From NCBI RefSeq assembly GCF_003269065.1, contig NZ_QLTA01000016.1, positions 1 to 64,000 of the forward strand: a DNA stretch of 64,000 nt, in the 5' to 3' direction. The notes beneath the pieces were generated by a model, which saw only the letters and a program-made list of their open reading frames with translations, was not told the DNA's origin and ran no database searches. The stretch comes from Paracidovorax anthurii. GTDB lineage: Bacteria > Pseudomonadota > Gammaproteobacteria > Burkholderiales > Burkholderiaceae_C. This document shows positions 8,157 through 21,462 of this stretch, in pieces (position 1 is the stretch's first letter; every line of letters starts with the position of its first letter). The position numbers and the translations under genes are program-made.

Positions 8157-9377
8157 TCAGGACGCGCCCTGCAGCCGCCGCGCGATGTCCGCGATGAGTT
8201 GCCGCGCCAGATCGCGCTTCGTGGCGCGCGGCAGGGTGTGGTGCCCCTCGGCATCCACCAGCAGCAGGGCGTTGTCGTCCTGGCCGAAGGTGTCGGGGCC
8301 GATGTTGCCCACGAGCAGGGGCACGCCCTTGCGCGCGCGCTTGGCGGTCGCGTGCTCCAGCAGGCTGTCGCTCTCGGCCGCGAAGCCCACGCAGTAGAGC
8401 GCTCCGCTGCGCGCGCGGCCGGAGGCGGCGATGGTCGCCAGGATGTCGGGGTTCTCCACGAAGGCCAGCGCCGGCACGGCGCCCGATCCGTCCTTCTTGA
8501 TCTTGCGCGCCGCGGTCTCGGCGGGGCGCCAGTCCGCCACCGCGGCCGTCGCCACGAACACGGTGGCCTGCTGCGCCAGCGAGGCGGTGGCCTCCAGCAT
8601 CTCGCGCGCGGAGCGCACATCCACGCGCCGCACGCCGCGCGGCGTGGGCTGGTGCACCGGGCCGGCCACGAGGTCCACCTCGGCCCCGGCCTCGCGCGCC
8701 GCGCGGGCGATCGCGAAGCCCATCTTGCCGCTGGAGAGATTGGTGATGCCGCGCACCGGGTCGATGGCCTCGAAGGTGGGGCCCGCGGTGATCAGCACGC
8801 GCTGCCCGGCGAGCAGCCTGGGCGCGAACGAGGCAATGAGGTCTTCGAGCAGCTCTTGCGGCTCCAGCATGCGGCCGTCGCCCGTCTCGCCGCAGGCCTG
8901 GTCGCCGGTTCCCACGCCCAGCACCACGGCGCCGTCGGCGGCGACCTGGGCCATGTTGCGCCGCGTGGCGGGGTGGGACCACATCTCGCGGTTCATCGCG
9001 GGCGCCAGCAGCAGCGGCACGCGCTGCGCGGGGCGCGCGAGGCACAGCAGGCTGAGCAGTTCGTCGGAGCGCCCCTGCGCCAGCCGGGCGATGAAATCGG
9101 CGCTGCACGGCGCGATCAGGATCGCGTCGGCCTCGCGGCCGAGGTTGATGTGCGGCATGTTGTTGGGCTCGCGCGCATCCCACTGCGAGGTGTAGACCGC
9201 GCGGCCCGTCAAGGCCTGCATCGTGACGGGGGTGATGAAGCGCTCGGCGGCCTCGGTCATGACCACCTGCACGCTGGCGCCCGCCTTGCCGAGCAGCCGG
9301 GCCAGCTCGGCCGACTTGTAGCAGGCGACGCCGCCCGAGAGGCCCAAGAGGATGTGTTTGCCCGCAAGCTCGTTCAT
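8157..9377 (-). CDS. coaBC: Bifunctional phosphopantothenoylcysteine decarboxylase/synthetase
   Basis: The 406-residue fusion enzyme performs two consecutive steps of coenzyme A synthesis. The N-terminal CoaC flavoprotein part shows the catalytic His in NNMPHINLG, the APAMNREMW motif and the Cys in [10 protein letters not shown]. The C-terminal CoaB part begins near residue 185 with [18 protein letters not shown], the CTP-using synthetase signature, and continues with AAVADWRP. Length is normal. It is divergent from pyrG with a 111-base gap carrying a TATAAT box. Confidence 0.96.
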   Translation of the reverse strand: MNELAGKHILLGLSGGVACYKSAELARLLGKAGASVQVVMTEAAERFITPVTMQALTGRAVYTSQWDAREPNNMPHINLGREADAILIAPCSADFIARLAQGRSDELLSLLCLARPAQRVPLLLAPAMNREMWSHPATRRNMAQVAADGAVVLGVGTGDQACGETGDGRMLEPQELLEDLIASFAPRLLAGQRVLITAGPTFEAIDPVRGITNLSSGKMGFAIARAAREAGAEVDLVAGPVHQPTPRGVRRVDVRSAREMLEATASLAQQATVFVATAAVADWRPAETAARKIKKDGSGAVPALAFVENPDILATIAASGRARSGALYCVGFAAESDSLLEHATAKRARKGVPLLVGNIGPDTFGQDDNALLLVDAEGHHTLPRATKRDLARQLIADIARRLQGAS

Positions 9378-9456
9378 GGGCGCGCAATTTAGCAGACGTC
9401 CCGCGGCACGGCGGGGGCAAGGGCTTGGCGGCCCCGGGCATGGGTGGGCCGGCCTC

Positions 9457-11159
<1,703 letters not shown>

Positions 11160-11192
11160 GGCGGTGGCGGATTTTTCCGGAAAGGCACTGCC

Positions 11193-12050
11193 ATGAAACT
11201 CTGCGGCTTCGACGCCGGCCTTGAGCACCCCTTTTTCCTCATCGCGGGCCCCTGCGTCATCGAGTCCGAGCAGCTCCAGATGGACGTGGCCGGCCGCCTG
11301 AAGGAAACCACGGCGGCGCTGGGCATTCCCTTCATCTTCAAGAGCAGCTTCGACAAGGCCAACCGCTCCTCGGGCACGAGCTTCCGCGGCCCGGGCCGCG
11401 AGAAGGGCCTGGAGATCCTCGCCAAGATCCGCCGCGAGCTCGGCGTGCCGGTGCTCACCGACGTGCACACCGAGGAAGACATCGCCGAGGCCGCCAAGGT
11501 GGTCGATGTGCTGCAGACGCCCGCGTTCCTGTGCCGGCAGACCGACTTCATCCGCGCCGTGGCGCAGTCGGGCAAGCCGGTGAACATCAAGAAGGGGCAG
11601 TTCCTCGCGCCCCACGACATGAAGAACGTCATCGACAAGGCCCGCGCCGCCGCGCGCGACAAGGGCCTGCCGGAAGACAGCTTCATGGCCTGCGAGCGCG
11701 GCGCGAGCTTCGGCTACAACAACCTCGTCTCCGACATGCGGGGCCTGGCCATCATGCGCGAGACGGGCGCGCCCGTGGTGTTCGATGCCACGCACAGCGT
11801 GCAGCTGCCGGGCGGTCAGGGCACGAGCAGCGGCGGCCAGCGCGAGATGGTGCCCGTGCTGGCGCGCGCGGCCGTGGCCGTGGGCGTGGCCGGCCTCTTC
11901 ATGGAAACGCACCCCGATCCGCGCAACGCCCTCTCGGACGGCCCCAACGCCGTGCCGCTGCAGCACATGAAGGCGCTGCTCGAAACCCTGGTGGCGCTCG
12001 ATGCCGTCACCAAGCGCAACGGCTTTCTCGAAAACGACTTCGGAGCTTGA
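11193..12050 (+). CDS. kdsA: 3-deoxy-8-phosphooctulonate synthase
   Basis: The 285-residue enzyme condenses phosphoenolpyruvate with arabinose-5-phosphate to make KDO-8-phosphate for lipopolysaccharide. Conserved segments include [10 protein letters not shown] (residues 17-26), [12 protein letters not shown] and [11 protein letters not shown]. The Cys in AGPC (residue 21) marks the metal-dependent class; the metal-independent E. coli type has Asn there. It starts 33 bases after pyrG with a plausible AAGGCA ribosome site, so the two are co-transcribed. Confidence 0.97.
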   Translation: MKLCGFDAGLEHPFFLIAGPCVIESEQLQMDVAGRLKETTAALGIPFIFKSSFDKANRSSGTSFRGPGREKGLEILAKIRRELGVPVLTDVHTEEDIAEAAKVVDVLQTPAFLCRQTDFIRAVAQSGKPVNIKKGQFLAPHDMKNVIDKARAAARDKGLPEDSFMACERGASFGYNNLVSDMRGLAIMRETGAPVVFDATHSVQLPGGQGTSSGGQREMVPVLARAAVAVGVAGLFMETHPDPRNALSDGPNAVPLQHMKALLETLVALDAVTKRNGFLENDFGA

Positions 12051-12057
12051 GACACCC

Positions 12058-12348
12058 ATGAGCAGCGCCTACATCATCGCGTCCGTCACCGTCACCAACC
12101 CGGAGCAGTACGACGAATACCGCCGGCTCAGCACGCAGGCCATGCAGGTGCATGGCGCCGAGGTGTGCGTGCGCGGCGGCCGGGTGGACGTGCTGGAGGG
12201 CGACTGGAACCCGGGCCGCACCGTGGTGCTGAAGTTCCCCTCCATGGAGGCCGCGCGCGCCTTCTACGAATCGGCCGAGTACCAGCAGGCGAAGGCTGCG
12301 CGCACGGGCGCGGCCATCATGCGGATGGTGTGCGTCGAGGGGGTCTGA
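12058..12348 (+). CDS. DUF1330 family protein
   Basis: The 96-residue protein has the ferredoxin-like alpha/beta dimeric-barrel pattern of DUF1330: YIIASVTVTNPEQYDEYR at the start, a central VRGGRVDVLEGDW strand and RTVVLKFPSMEAARAFYESAEYQ. The family function is not established. It starts 8 bases after kdsA, a common neighbour in Comamonadaceae. I chose the ATG at 12058; an upstream in-frame extension runs into kdsA. Confidence 0.9.
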   Translation: MSSAYIIASVTVTNPEQYDEYRRLSTQAMQVHGAEVCVRGGRVDVLEGDWNPGRTVVLKFPSMEAARAFYESAEYQQAKAARTGAAIMRMVCVEGV

Positions 12349-12351
12349 GGA

Positions 12352-13165
12352 TTGAAAGTACCGCTCAATCCCCCCATGGTGGTCGGGATCGCCCGCGACG
12401 GCTATCTCACGCCCCGCTACGAGTTCCCGGACCGCACGCACATCCCGGCGATGAGCCCTCCGAAATACGGGCAGGACATCACCTTCGGCTGCCGGATGGC
12501 GCCCGGGCGCCAGAGTGTCGGCAACACGCCCGACGAGCTCGCGCCCAAGATGCAGAAGCTGCTCGGCATCTTCGCGGCGGGTGACCGGACCGGCATGGCC
12601 AAACGCCTTTTCGATGCGTTCCTGCAGCCCCGCCGCTCCACCGTCGAGTATTTCGACGACCCCAACCTGAACATCGCGGCGGCCTCGCACCCCAACATCA
12701 TGGCCTTCTGCAGCGCCGTGCTGTCGGCCCCGGGCTCGCAGACCCAGGCGACGAAGCAGACGCGACTGCACCAGGAGCTGAAGAAGGCGCAGTGGGACAT
12801 CCAGAAGCTGTACATGCCCGCCAACCTCGGCGTGCCGGCCTTCAACCTGGGCAGCAAGGTCTTCTCGACCAAGGATTTCAACAACGGCCTGGGCCTGATG
12901 ATCAACGGCGTCCAATACGTCTACGTGATCGCCACGCACTACCACTACGACAGCAAGGCCGGCAAATACTGGCTGACCCTCAAGTTCGTCTTCTACGACG
13001 TGTTCGGCCTGGACGACGACGACCTGAAGGAATACGGCGCGGCCTCGGACAACCTCCTCGCCTCCTCGGCCGCCGTCGGCATCACCGCCTGGTGGCAGCT
13101 CCAGCACCAGTACGCCTACCCGCCCCTGGTCACACGGGCCGTGGTCATCAAAGACTACGAAATCC

Positions 13166-13176
<11 letters not shown>
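12352..13176 (+). CDS. DUF3289-like protein of unknown function
   Basis: The 274-residue protein has a C-terminal half with VYVIATHYHYDSKAGKYW, LKFVFYDVFGLDDDDL and ITAWWQLQHQYAYPPLV (about residues 195-265). This resembles DUF3289 proteins, where a D-x-FGLD segment is followed by an F/W-x-x-W-x-x-LQ helix. It has no signal peptide or transmembrane segment. A TTG start at 12352 is preceded by a GAGGGGG ribosome site at about 10 bases; an ATG at 12376 is an alternative. It overlaps the next gene by 11 bases and sits inside an otherwise housekeeping gene block, so it looks like an insertion. Confidence 0.55.
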
Positions 13177-14985
<1,809 letters not shown>

Positions 14986-15167
14986 CCCCTCGGCCCTCTT
15001 CCGCCTTTCCACGCCGCTGCTGCCATGGCCGCCCATGCCGCGCCCGCCCCCGCCCGCCGTGACCGCACGGCCCGGGGGCCGGTCCGTGGCGTGCGGGCCG
15101 GCCGTGCGGGCGGCGCGGCGGCGGCCCCCACCCCTCTCACTTTGCGCGGCTTGCGCGGCGCCCGTCC

Positions 15168-15446
15168 ATGAGTTCCCGTGTCGTTCCCCTGGTGCTGCTG
15201 CTCCTGCTCGTGGCCGTGCAGGCGCAGCTCTGGACCGGCCGCGGAAGCATCGGCCACGTGCAGGAGATGCGCACCAAGATCGCGGCGCAGAAGCTCTCCA
15301 ACGAGCAGGCCCGGCAGGAGAACGACCGCCTGTCCTCCGAGGTGCACGACCTGCGCGACGGCCTCGACATGGTGGAGGAGAAGGCGCGCAGCGAACTGGG
15401 CATGGTCAAGCCCAACGAGATCTACGTGCACGTGGCGCCGCGCTGA
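15168..15446 (+). CDS. ftsB: Cell-division protein FtsB
   Basis: The 92-residue bitopic protein has a short cytoplasmic start, one transmembrane helix (about 5-22, VVPLVLLLLLVAVQAQLW) and a periplasmic coiled coil (about 28-70, many Gln/Glu/Arg). The C-terminal end, with AR/SELGMVKPNE, is typical of FtsB. It bridges FtsL and FtsQ in the divisome. Position after eno is the classic arrangement. The 182-base gap after eno is GC-rich and holds nothing recognisable. Confidence 0.93.
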   Translation: MSSRVVPLVLLLLLVAVQAQLWTGRGSIGHVQEMRTKIAAQKLSNEQARQENDRLSSEVHDLRDGLDMVEEKARSELGMVKPNEIYVHVAPR

Positions 15447-15472
15447 GCGCGCCGCGCGCCCATTGACGGCCG

Positions 15473-16105
15473 ATGGACGGCGCCCGCCCCGCATCCCCGC
15501 CGCCGCCGATCCGCATCGCGCTGCTGGGCGCCCCGGGCACCGGCGCCGCGGCGCTGGCGACCGCGCTGCGCGGGCATGCCGCCCTGCCGCCGGACCGCCA
15601 TGCGTTCATCCTGCCGGCACTGCCCGACCTGGAAATGGCAGAAGGCGCGAAGGCCGAGGCGGCGCCCCGCCCGCCGGGCTGGACGGCCGCCCTGGAAACC
15701 CTGCGCGCCACGGGCTGCGCGCAGGCCTGGCTGATGGGCCTGGACGGAATGGGCCTGGACGGCACGCCCGAACGCCCCCTGCCCGCCGACGAGCGAGCCC
15801 ACCTCGAACGCCGCGACACGGCGCTGCGCGCCCTGCTGCGCGCGCTGGCTCAGCCCTTTCACGTGCTGTATGGCCCACCCCCTGACCGCCTGCGCCAGGC
15901 GCTGGCCCTGCTGGGCGCGCCCACGGACGCGGCCGGCCCGGGGAATGCTATGAAAAACATAGCAAACAATTCAATATTTACGGCGACACCGCGGCATTCC
16001 GGCACCTCAATGCCTCCGCAGCCGGTCTGGCAATGCGAGAAATGCAGCGATCCGGAGTGCGAGCACCAGCTGTTCCAGCGCCTGATCGCGCGGCCGCCGG
16101 GCTGA
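15473..16105 (+). CDS. P-loop-like protein with a degenerate Walker A motif
   Basis: The 210-residue protein has an N-terminal strand-loop RIALLGAPGTGAAALATALRG (residues 14-34) laid out like a Walker A motif, but with Ala where the Lys-Ser/Thr pair should be. The middle part (AWLMGLDGMGL, RRDTALRALLRALAQPFHVLYG) resembles small AAA/NadR-type kinases. The C-terminus has a Cys cluster (CEKCSDPECEH). An in-frame 43-bp dispersed repeat lies near residues 159-173. It may be a binding-dead relative of an ATPase or a gene in decay. It follows ftsB by 26 bases. Confidence 0.6.
   Translation: MDGARPASPPPPIRIALLGAPGTGAAALATALRGHAALPPDRHAFILPALPDLEMAEGAKAEAAPRPPGWTAALETLRATGCAQAWLMGLDGMGLDGTPERPLPADERAHLERRDTALRALLRALAQPFHVLYGPPPDRLRQALALLGAPTDAAGPGNAMKNIANNSIFTATPRHSGTSMPPQPVWQCEKCSDPECEHQLFQRLIARPPG
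15947..15989 (-). repeat. 43-bp dispersed repeat, copy 2 (inside a gene)
   Basis: Read on the minus strand it runs GTGTCGCCGTAAAT... to GCTATGTTTTTCATAGC, 43 bases. It ends in a perfect hairpin arm pair (GCTATG / CATAGC). It is translated in frame within the degenerate P-loop gene, giving the AT-coded segment MKNIANNSIFTATP that stands out in an Ala/Pro/Arg-rich protein. Confidence 0.8.
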
Positions 16106-16166
16106 CGGAGCCCTCTTCCGGCCTGTCCTAGCCCCGGGCGGCACGCCGCCGGGGCTGCGCCCCTCC

Positions 16167-17159
16167 TTACTGAACGGACTGGGTGCCCGGCGGCAATTCC
16201 GCCGCATTGGTGAAGATCTGCGCGGCATCCACCGGGTCGAAGCGGTACTGCTGGCCGCAATACTCGCAGGCCACCTCGATCTCGCCCCGCTCGGCGATGA
16301 TGCTTTCGGCCTCCTGCGGGCCCAGGCTGCGCAGCATGGAACGCACGCGGTCGCGGCTGCAGGTGCAGGTGAAGCGCGGGCCGTCCACGCCCGCCTTGGG
16401 CACGAACCGCAGCAGCTTCTCTTCCCAGAAGAGGCGGTGCAGGATGGTGTCCACGTCCAGGGACAGCAGTTCCTCGCGGGTGAGGCTGGCCGCCAGGGTG
16501 GCGATGCGGTTGTAGTCCTCGTTGTGCCCGATCTGGTCCTCGTTCTCGCTGTGGCTCAGTTCCTGGCCCGCCAGGTTTCCACCGCCCTTGACCGGCATGC
16601 GCTGGATCAGCAGCCCCGCTGCCACCTTGTCGTCCGCCGCCAGCACCAGCGTGGTGTCGAGCTGCTCGGACTGCAGCATGTAGTGCTGCAGCACGTCGCT
16701 GAGCTTTTCCAGCTTCTCGTGCCGGTCGCCATGCAGCGGCACCACGCCCTGGTAGGGCTGCTGCCCCGGCATGCGGTCCTTGGGGTCGAGCGTGATCGCG
16801 CAGCGCCCGCCGCCGTGGACGTTCAGCATCTCGGACAGCCGCGCACCCAGCGGCACCTCGCCCTGGATGGAGGCCGTGGCGCGCAGCCCCAGGTCGGACT
16901 GCACCTCGGCCACGGCCAGCTTGACCGGGCCGTCGCCGAACACCTGCAGCACCAGCGCGCCGTTGAACTTGATGTTGGACTGCATGAGCACGCCAGCCGC
17001 GGCCATCTCGCCCAGCAGTTCGCGCACGGCGGGCGGATAGGCCCCCGTGGCCGTGTTGCCGGCGCGGCGCGCGAGGATCTCGGTCCAGGCATCCGTGAGG
17101 CGGACGATCATGCCGCGCACGGGCAGGCCATCGAAGAGGAACTTGTGGAGTTCTGACAC
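16167..17159 (-). CDS. hslO: Redox-regulated chaperone Hsp33
   Basis: The 330-residue protein starts VSELHKFLFDGLPVRGMIVRL at a GTG (17159); an ATG at 17198 would add 13 residues that are not family-like. The C-terminal zinc centre is complete: CTCSRDR (CxC, near residue 265) and CEYC (CxxC, near 300). Hsp33 is a cytoplasmic holdase that is switched on when these cysteines are oxidised. Other conserved segments are FNGALVLQVFGDGPVK and MPGQQPYQG. It is followed upstream on the same strand by the gamma-carbonic anhydrase gene (gap about 47 bases), a usual neighbour. Confidence 0.94.
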   Translation of the reverse strand: MSELHKFLFDGLPVRGMIVRLTDAWTEILARRAGNTATGAYPPAVRELLGEMAAAGVLMQSNIKFNGALVLQVFGDGPVKLAVAEVQSDLGLRATASIQGEVPLGARLSEMLNVHGGGRCAITLDPKDRMPGQQPYQGVVPLHGDRHEKLEKLSDVLQHYMLQSEQLDTTLVLAADDKVAAGLLIQRMPVKGGGNLAGQELSHSENEDQIGHNEDYNRIATLAASLTREELLSLDVDTILHRLFWEEKLLRFVPKAGVDGPRFTCTCSRDRVRSMLRSLGPQEAESIIAERGEIEVACEYCGQQYRFDPVDAAQIFTNAAELPPGTQSVQ

Positions 17160-17205
17160 CCTGGGGTCTTTCTGCAATCTGCGGTCAATGGGTGCCATCC
17201 GGGCA

Positions 17206-17730
17206 TCAGCCCGTCCGGCGCAGCCCCGCCCGGAAACGCCGGGCGTTGGCGATATAGGTCTGCGCGTTCCGGCGCAGGCCCTCGATGTGTTCCGGCGAGA
17301 GCTGCCGCACCGCCTTGGCCGGACTGCCCAGTATCATCGAGCCGTCCGGGAACTCCTTGCCTTCCGTCACCAGCGCGCCGGCCCCGACCAGGCAGTTGCG
17401 GCCGATCCGCGCGCCGTTGAGCACCACGGCCCCGATACCGATCAGCGACCCGTCGCCCACCGTGCACCCGTGCAGCACCACCCGGTGGCCGACCGTCACG
17501 CCCTCGCCCAGCACCAGCGGCTGCCCGGGGTCGGAATGCAGCACGCTGCCGTCCTGCACGTTGGTCCCCGCGCCGATGGTGAGCGCCTCGTTGTCCCCGC
17601 GCAGCACCGCGCCGAACCACACGCTGGCCCCATCGCCCAGCACCACGTTGCCCATCACCTCCGCGCTGTCGGCCACCCAGGCCGAATCGGCGATGCGGGG
17701 GGCCATGCCATCGAGTTCGTAGAGCGCCAT
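17206..17730 (-). CDS. Gamma-type carbonic anhydrase family protein
   Basis: The 174-residue left-handed beta-helix protein carries hexapeptide repeats. The three metal-ligand histidines of this family are in [18 protein letters not shown] (two His), around residues 65-90. Related proteins (YrdA/PaaY-like) bind zinc or iron; some hydrate carbon dioxide, others have no proven activity. Start ATG at 17730. It is divergent from the DUF455 gene across 72 bases and probably shares a transcript with hslO. Confidence 0.88.
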   Translation of the reverse strand: MALYELDGMAPRIADSAWVADSAEVMGNVVLGDGASVWFGAVLRGDNEALTIGAGTNVQDGSVLHSDPGQPLVLGEGVTVGHRVVLHGCTVGDGSLIGIGAVVLNGARIGRNCLVGAGALVTEGKEFPDGSMILGSPAKAVRQLSPEHIEGLRRNAQTYIANARRFRAGLRRTG

Positions 17731-17802
17731 CGTGTTGTCTCCAGTGCCTGTCGTGCGTGCCGTCCACCCTCCACCTGGGGGCGGAAACCTAGAATTGTAG
17801 GG

Positions 17803-18603
17803 ATGGAGCTTCGCCATCTCGCCCTGCAGGCCCTGTGCCTGACCGATCCCGAACACAAGGCGGCCCGGACGCTGGAGCTGCACGCCTCGGCCGATGCGCT
17901 GGCCATCGCGCCCGACGCGCCCGCCCCGCCCGCCCCGGACACCCTGCCCGGCCGCCCCGAGCGGCCCGAGCTGCGCCGCCACACCGAAGTCGCGCGGCGC
18001 TCGCCTGCCACCCCGCTCGGGCGCGCCGTGCTGCTGCACGCCATCGCCCACATCGAGTTCAACGCCATCAACCTCGCGCTCGATGCCGTCTGGCGCTTCG
18101 GCGGCATGCCGCGGGACTACTACCTCGACTGGCTGCGCGTGGCGGCCGAGGAGGCGTCGCACTTCCGCATGCTGCGCGCGCACCTGCGCGGCATGGGCCA
18201 CGACTACGGCGATTTCCCTGCCCACCAGGGCCTGTGGACCATGTGCGAGAAAACCGCGCACGACATCGTCGCGCGCATGGCGCTGGTGCCGCGCACGCTG
18301 GAGGCGCGCGGGCTGGACGCCACGCCGATCATCCAGCGCAAGCTGACCCAGGTCGGCACGCCGGATGCCCTGGCGGCCGTGGCGATCCTCGACGTCATCC
18401 TGCGCGAGGAGGTGGGGCACGTGGCCATCGGCAACCGCTGGTACCGCTGGCTGTGCGAGCGCGGCGGGCACGACCCCGAGACCCACTACGGCGAACTCGT
18501 GCGGCGCTACGAGGCCCCGCGCCTGAAGCCGCCGTTCAACGAGGCCGCCCGGCGGATGGCGGGGTTCACCGAAACCGAGCTGCGCTGGCTGCAGGCCGAA
18601 TGA
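17803..18603 (+). CDS. DUF455 family ferritin-like protein
   Basis: The 266-residue helical protein contains the di-metal ligand pattern of ferritin-like DUF455 members: [16 protein letters not shown] (E near 81, H nearby), [13 protein letters not shown] (EExxH) and [16 protein letters not shown] (EExxH). Such proteins are soluble and presumed metal-dependent oxidoreductases or storage-like proteins; the role is unproven. The ATG at 17803 is preceded by TAGAATTGTAGGG, which may include a -10 box. Confidence 0.87.
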   Translation: MELRHLALQALCLTDPEHKAARTLELHASADALAIAPDAPAPPAPDTLPGRPERPELRRHTEVARRSPATPLGRAVLLHAIAHIEFNAINLALDAVWRFGGMPRDYYLDWLRVAAEEASHFRMLRAHLRGMGHDYGDFPAHQGLWTMCEKTAHDIVARMALVPRTLEARGLDATPIIQRKLTQVGTPDALAAVAILDVILREEVGHVAIGNRWYRWLCERGGHDPETHYGELVRRYEAPRLKPPFNEAARRMAGFTETELRWLQAE

Positions 18604-18690
18604 CGGAGCGCCCCGGGGGCATGGCGAATTTCCTACAATGGCCCCGGTTGCCCCGCGCGCATCGGGGCGGCTCTTGTTCCCAGACCCGGC

Positions 18691-19968
18691 ATGCTTCCCA
18701 ACCCATCCTCCATGACCTCCCAGCGCCCCGCCGATAGTGCCGCCTCCAGCGCTGGGTCTTCGGGCGCCATGATCGCCCGCCAGGCGATCGTGAACGCCCA
18801 GCACTCCGTGATCGGCTACGAGCTTTTCAACCGATCCCGGGCCGGCGTGGCGCATACCGCCGCCACCGACGTCTTCCTGGTGTTCACCGCCCTCTCGCAC
18901 GCGGGCACCGAGGAACTGGTGGGCAAGAAGCTCATCTTCGTCAACAGCACGCACGAAAGCCTGGCCGGAGGGCACCTCGAACTGGTGGACCCCGACAAGG
19001 TCGTCCTGGAGATCCCGCCCCTGGGGCACGCGGCGGCGGCCGAAGTCGGCACGCGGCTGCCGATCCTGCAATCCCTGCGCGCGCGGGGCTTCCACCTCGC
19101 GTTCAACCACACGGTGCTCGAATCGGCCTACGCCCCCTGGCTGCCCCTGGCCGACTACATCAAGCTCGATCTCTCGCTGCTCGCGCCCGACCAGCTCGCC
19201 GTGCTGATCAACTACGCCGGGCGCCATTCCAAGGCGGAACTCATCGCCGAGAAGGTCGAGAGCGCCCAGCAGTACGACATGGTCTCCAGCAAGGGCGTGC
19301 AGCTCTTCCAGGGGTTCTGGTTCGCGCGCCCGGCGATCGTCGAGGCCAAGCTGCTCACCCCGTCCCAGGCCAGCATCCTGCAGCTCATCAACCTGGTGCG
19401 CCAGCAGGCCAGTACCGACGAAATCGAGGAGGTGCTCAAGAAGGACGCCGGCCTCGCCTTCAACCTGATGCGCCTGATCAACTCCTCGGGCTTCGGGCTC
19501 GACCGCGAGATCACGTCCTTCCGGCAGGCCGTGATGCTCATGGGCCTGAAAAAACTGTTCCGCTGGGCCGCGCTGCTGCTCACCGCCTCCCGCATCGGCG
19601 GCACCCCCGCCGCGGTGGGCCACACGGCGGTGGTGCGCGGCCGCCTCATGGAGCTGCTGGCCCTGGAAACCCTCTCCCAGGAAGATGCCGATCAGGCCTT
19701 CGTGGCGGGCATCTTCTCGATGCTGGACGCCATGCTCAACATGCCGATGGAATCGGCCATCGGCCTGCTCCACATCCCGGAGCCGGTGGCGAATGCCCTC
19801 CTGCACCGCCAGGGCGTGCTCGGCGAGCTGCTGCGCCTCGCGGAGGCCTGCGAGTCGAGCGACGACGCGCTGTTCGACCAGGCCGCCAGCACGCTGCACC
19901 TCAGCAGCCAGCAGATCAACTGGGCCCACTTGCAGGCCCTGGCCTGGGCCGACCAATTGACGGACTGA
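18691..19968 (+). CDS. Degenerate EAL plus HDOD domain protein, copy 1
   Basis: The 425-residue protein joins an N-terminal EAL-like domain (about 25-215) to a C-terminal HDOD domain (about 225-410; [36 protein letters not shown]). In the EAL part the signature is IGYELFNRS rather than an E-A-L core, and the usual metal-binding acids are largely absent, so cyclic-di-GMP hydrolysis is unlikely. YuxH-like proteins of this type act in signalling. A second gene of the same architecture follows 107 bases downstream, clearly a tandem duplication. Confidence 0.88.
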   Translation: MLPNPSSMTSQRPADSAASSAGSSGAMIARQAIVNAQHSVIGYELFNRSRAGVAHTAATDVFLVFTALSHAGTEELVGKKLIFVNSTHESLAGGHLELVDPDKVVLEIPPLGHAAAAEVGTRLPILQSLRARGFHLAFNHTVLESAYAPWLPLADYIKLDLSLLAPDQLAVLINYAGRHSKAELIAEKVESAQQYDMVSSKGVQLFQGFWFARPAIVEAKLLTPSQASILQLINLVRQQASTDEIEEVLKKDAGLAFNLMRLINSSGFGLDREITSFRQAVMLMGLKKLFRWAALLLTASRIGGTPAAVGHTAVVRGRLMELLALETLSQEDADQAFVAGIFSMLDAMLNMPMESAIGLLHIPEPVANALLHRQGVLGELLRLAEACESSDDALFDQAASTLHLSSQQINWAHLQALAWADQLTD

Positions 19969-20075
19969 TCCCCATTGCCGCGACGATGTCGCCCGAGGCT
20001 CACGAAACGTCTCCTTGGTGGTAAGGTGAGGGGCTGAAACGGGGCATCTCCCGGCTTTTCCTTCCATTCACGTCC

Positions 20076-21368
20076 ATGTCGAGCACCACCGAAAACGCAC
20101 CGGCTTTCGAGCCGACCCAACCTCCGGACGGCACCGACCCCGCGGCAGACAGCGACAGCCTGGCCATCATCGCGCGCCAGGCCATCGTGGATGAGCACCG
20201 CGCCGTGTTCGGCTACGAACTGTTCGACCGATCCACCGCCACCGACGCCCACACCGCCGCGAGCGACGCGGCCCTGCTCTTCAACGCGCTGTCCTATGCC
20301 GGCACCGAGGCGCTGGTGGGCAAGAAGACCGTTTTCATCAACTGCACGCACGACAGCCTCGCGGGCGGCCACCTGGAACTCATCCACCCGGAAAAGGTGG
20401 TGCTGGAGGTGCCCACGCTGCCCGACACCGCCACCCTCGAAGAGATCGAGGGCCGGCTCTCCACCCTCGAAGGGCTGCGCGCGCGGGGCTTCCGCCTGGC
20501 GTTCAGCCAGAACGTCCTGCGGCGCAACTATGGCAGCTGGCTGCGCATGGCGGCCTTCGTCAAGCTCGACATGCAGGCCTTCCGCCCCGAGCTGGCCGAG
20601 CCGCTGGTGAAGTTCGCCCGGGCCAACAGCCAGGCCATGCTGGTGGCCGAAAAGGTCGAGACCGCCGAGCAGCACGAACGCATGGCCGCGCTGGGCGTGA
20701 AGCTGTTCCAGGGCTTCTGGTTCGCCAAGCCCGCCCTGGTCAAGGCCCAGACCATCCGGCCCTCCCAGGCCACGATCATCCAGCTCATCAATCTGGTGCG
20801 CAAACAGGCCAGCACGGCGGAGATCGAGGAGCTTCTCAAGAAGGACCCCACCCTGTCCTTCAACCTCCTGCGCTTCATCAACTCGTCGGGCTTCGGCCTC
20901 TCGTGCGAGGTCACCTCGTTCCGGCACGCGGTGATGATCCTGGGCCTCAAGAAGCTCTTCCGCTGGGCGGCCCTGCTCATGACCACCTCGCGGGCCGGCG
21001 GCTCCCCTCCGGCCGTGGGCCAGACGGCCGTGGTGCGCGGGCGCCTGATGGAGCTGCTCGCGGCCGAACTACTGCCCCCCGAGGAATGCGACAACGCCTT
21101 CGTCGTGGGCGTGTTCTCCCTGCTGGACGCCATGCTGGGGGTGCCGATCGAGAAAGCGCTCGAATCGGTGGCGCTGCCCCAGCCGGTCATCGATGCGCTG
21201 CTGCACAACACCGGCGTGTTCGCTCCATTCCTGGAGCTCACAAAGGCCTGCGAAAGCGGCGACGAAATGGCGTTCGCCCGATCCGCCGAAGAACTGCATC
21301 TGTCGAACCGGCAGGTCAACTGGGCCCACCTGCAGGCCCTGACCTGGGCGGAGAACCTCGGCGAATAG
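20076..21368 (+). CDS. Degenerate EAL plus HDOD domain protein, copy 2
   Basis: The 430-residue protein is collinear with its upstream neighbour over nearly the whole length: FGYELFDRS versus [31 protein letters not shown] versus [22 protein letters not shown], and shared KLFRWAALL and [11 protein letters not shown] blocks. The EAL part again lacks the catalytic core, leaving a probable binding/scaffold role plus HDOD. The first about 30 residues differ between the copies. ATG at 20076 follows a CCATTCACGTCC leader without a strong ribosome site. Confidence 0.88.
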   Translation: MSSTTENAPAFEPTQPPDGTDPAADSDSLAIIARQAIVDEHRAVFGYELFDRSTATDAHTAASDAALLFNALSYAGTEALVGKKTVFINCTHDSLAGGHLELIHPEKVVLEVPTLPDTATLEEIEGRLSTLEGLRARGFRLAFSQNVLRRNYGSWLRMAAFVKLDMQAFRPELAEPLVKFARANSQAMLVAEKVETAEQHERMAALGVKLFQGFWFAKPALVKAQTIRPSQATIIQLINLVRKQASTAEIEELLKKDPTLSFNLLRFINSSGFGLSCEVTSFRHAVMILGLKKLFRWAALLMTTSRAGGSPPAVGQTAVVRGRLMELLAAELLPPEECDNAFVVGVFSLLDAMLGVPIEKALESVALPQPVIDALLHNTGVFAPFLELTKACESGDEMAFARSAEELHLSNRQVNWAHLQALTWAENLGE

Positions 21369-21462
21369 CGCCGCCTCGGCGCATGCGGGTGCCATCGTCC
21401 GCATGCGCCGAACGGGCGGAGGGGGGGCAAACCCTTGCGCCACCCGCCCGACCGGGCCCGCG

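Noticed and set aside
17206-20067. 953-codon minus-strand open frame
   Set aside because: Only the part 17206-17730 is a real gene (gamma-carbonic anhydrase); the rest is antisense to the DUF455 and EAL/HDOD genes.
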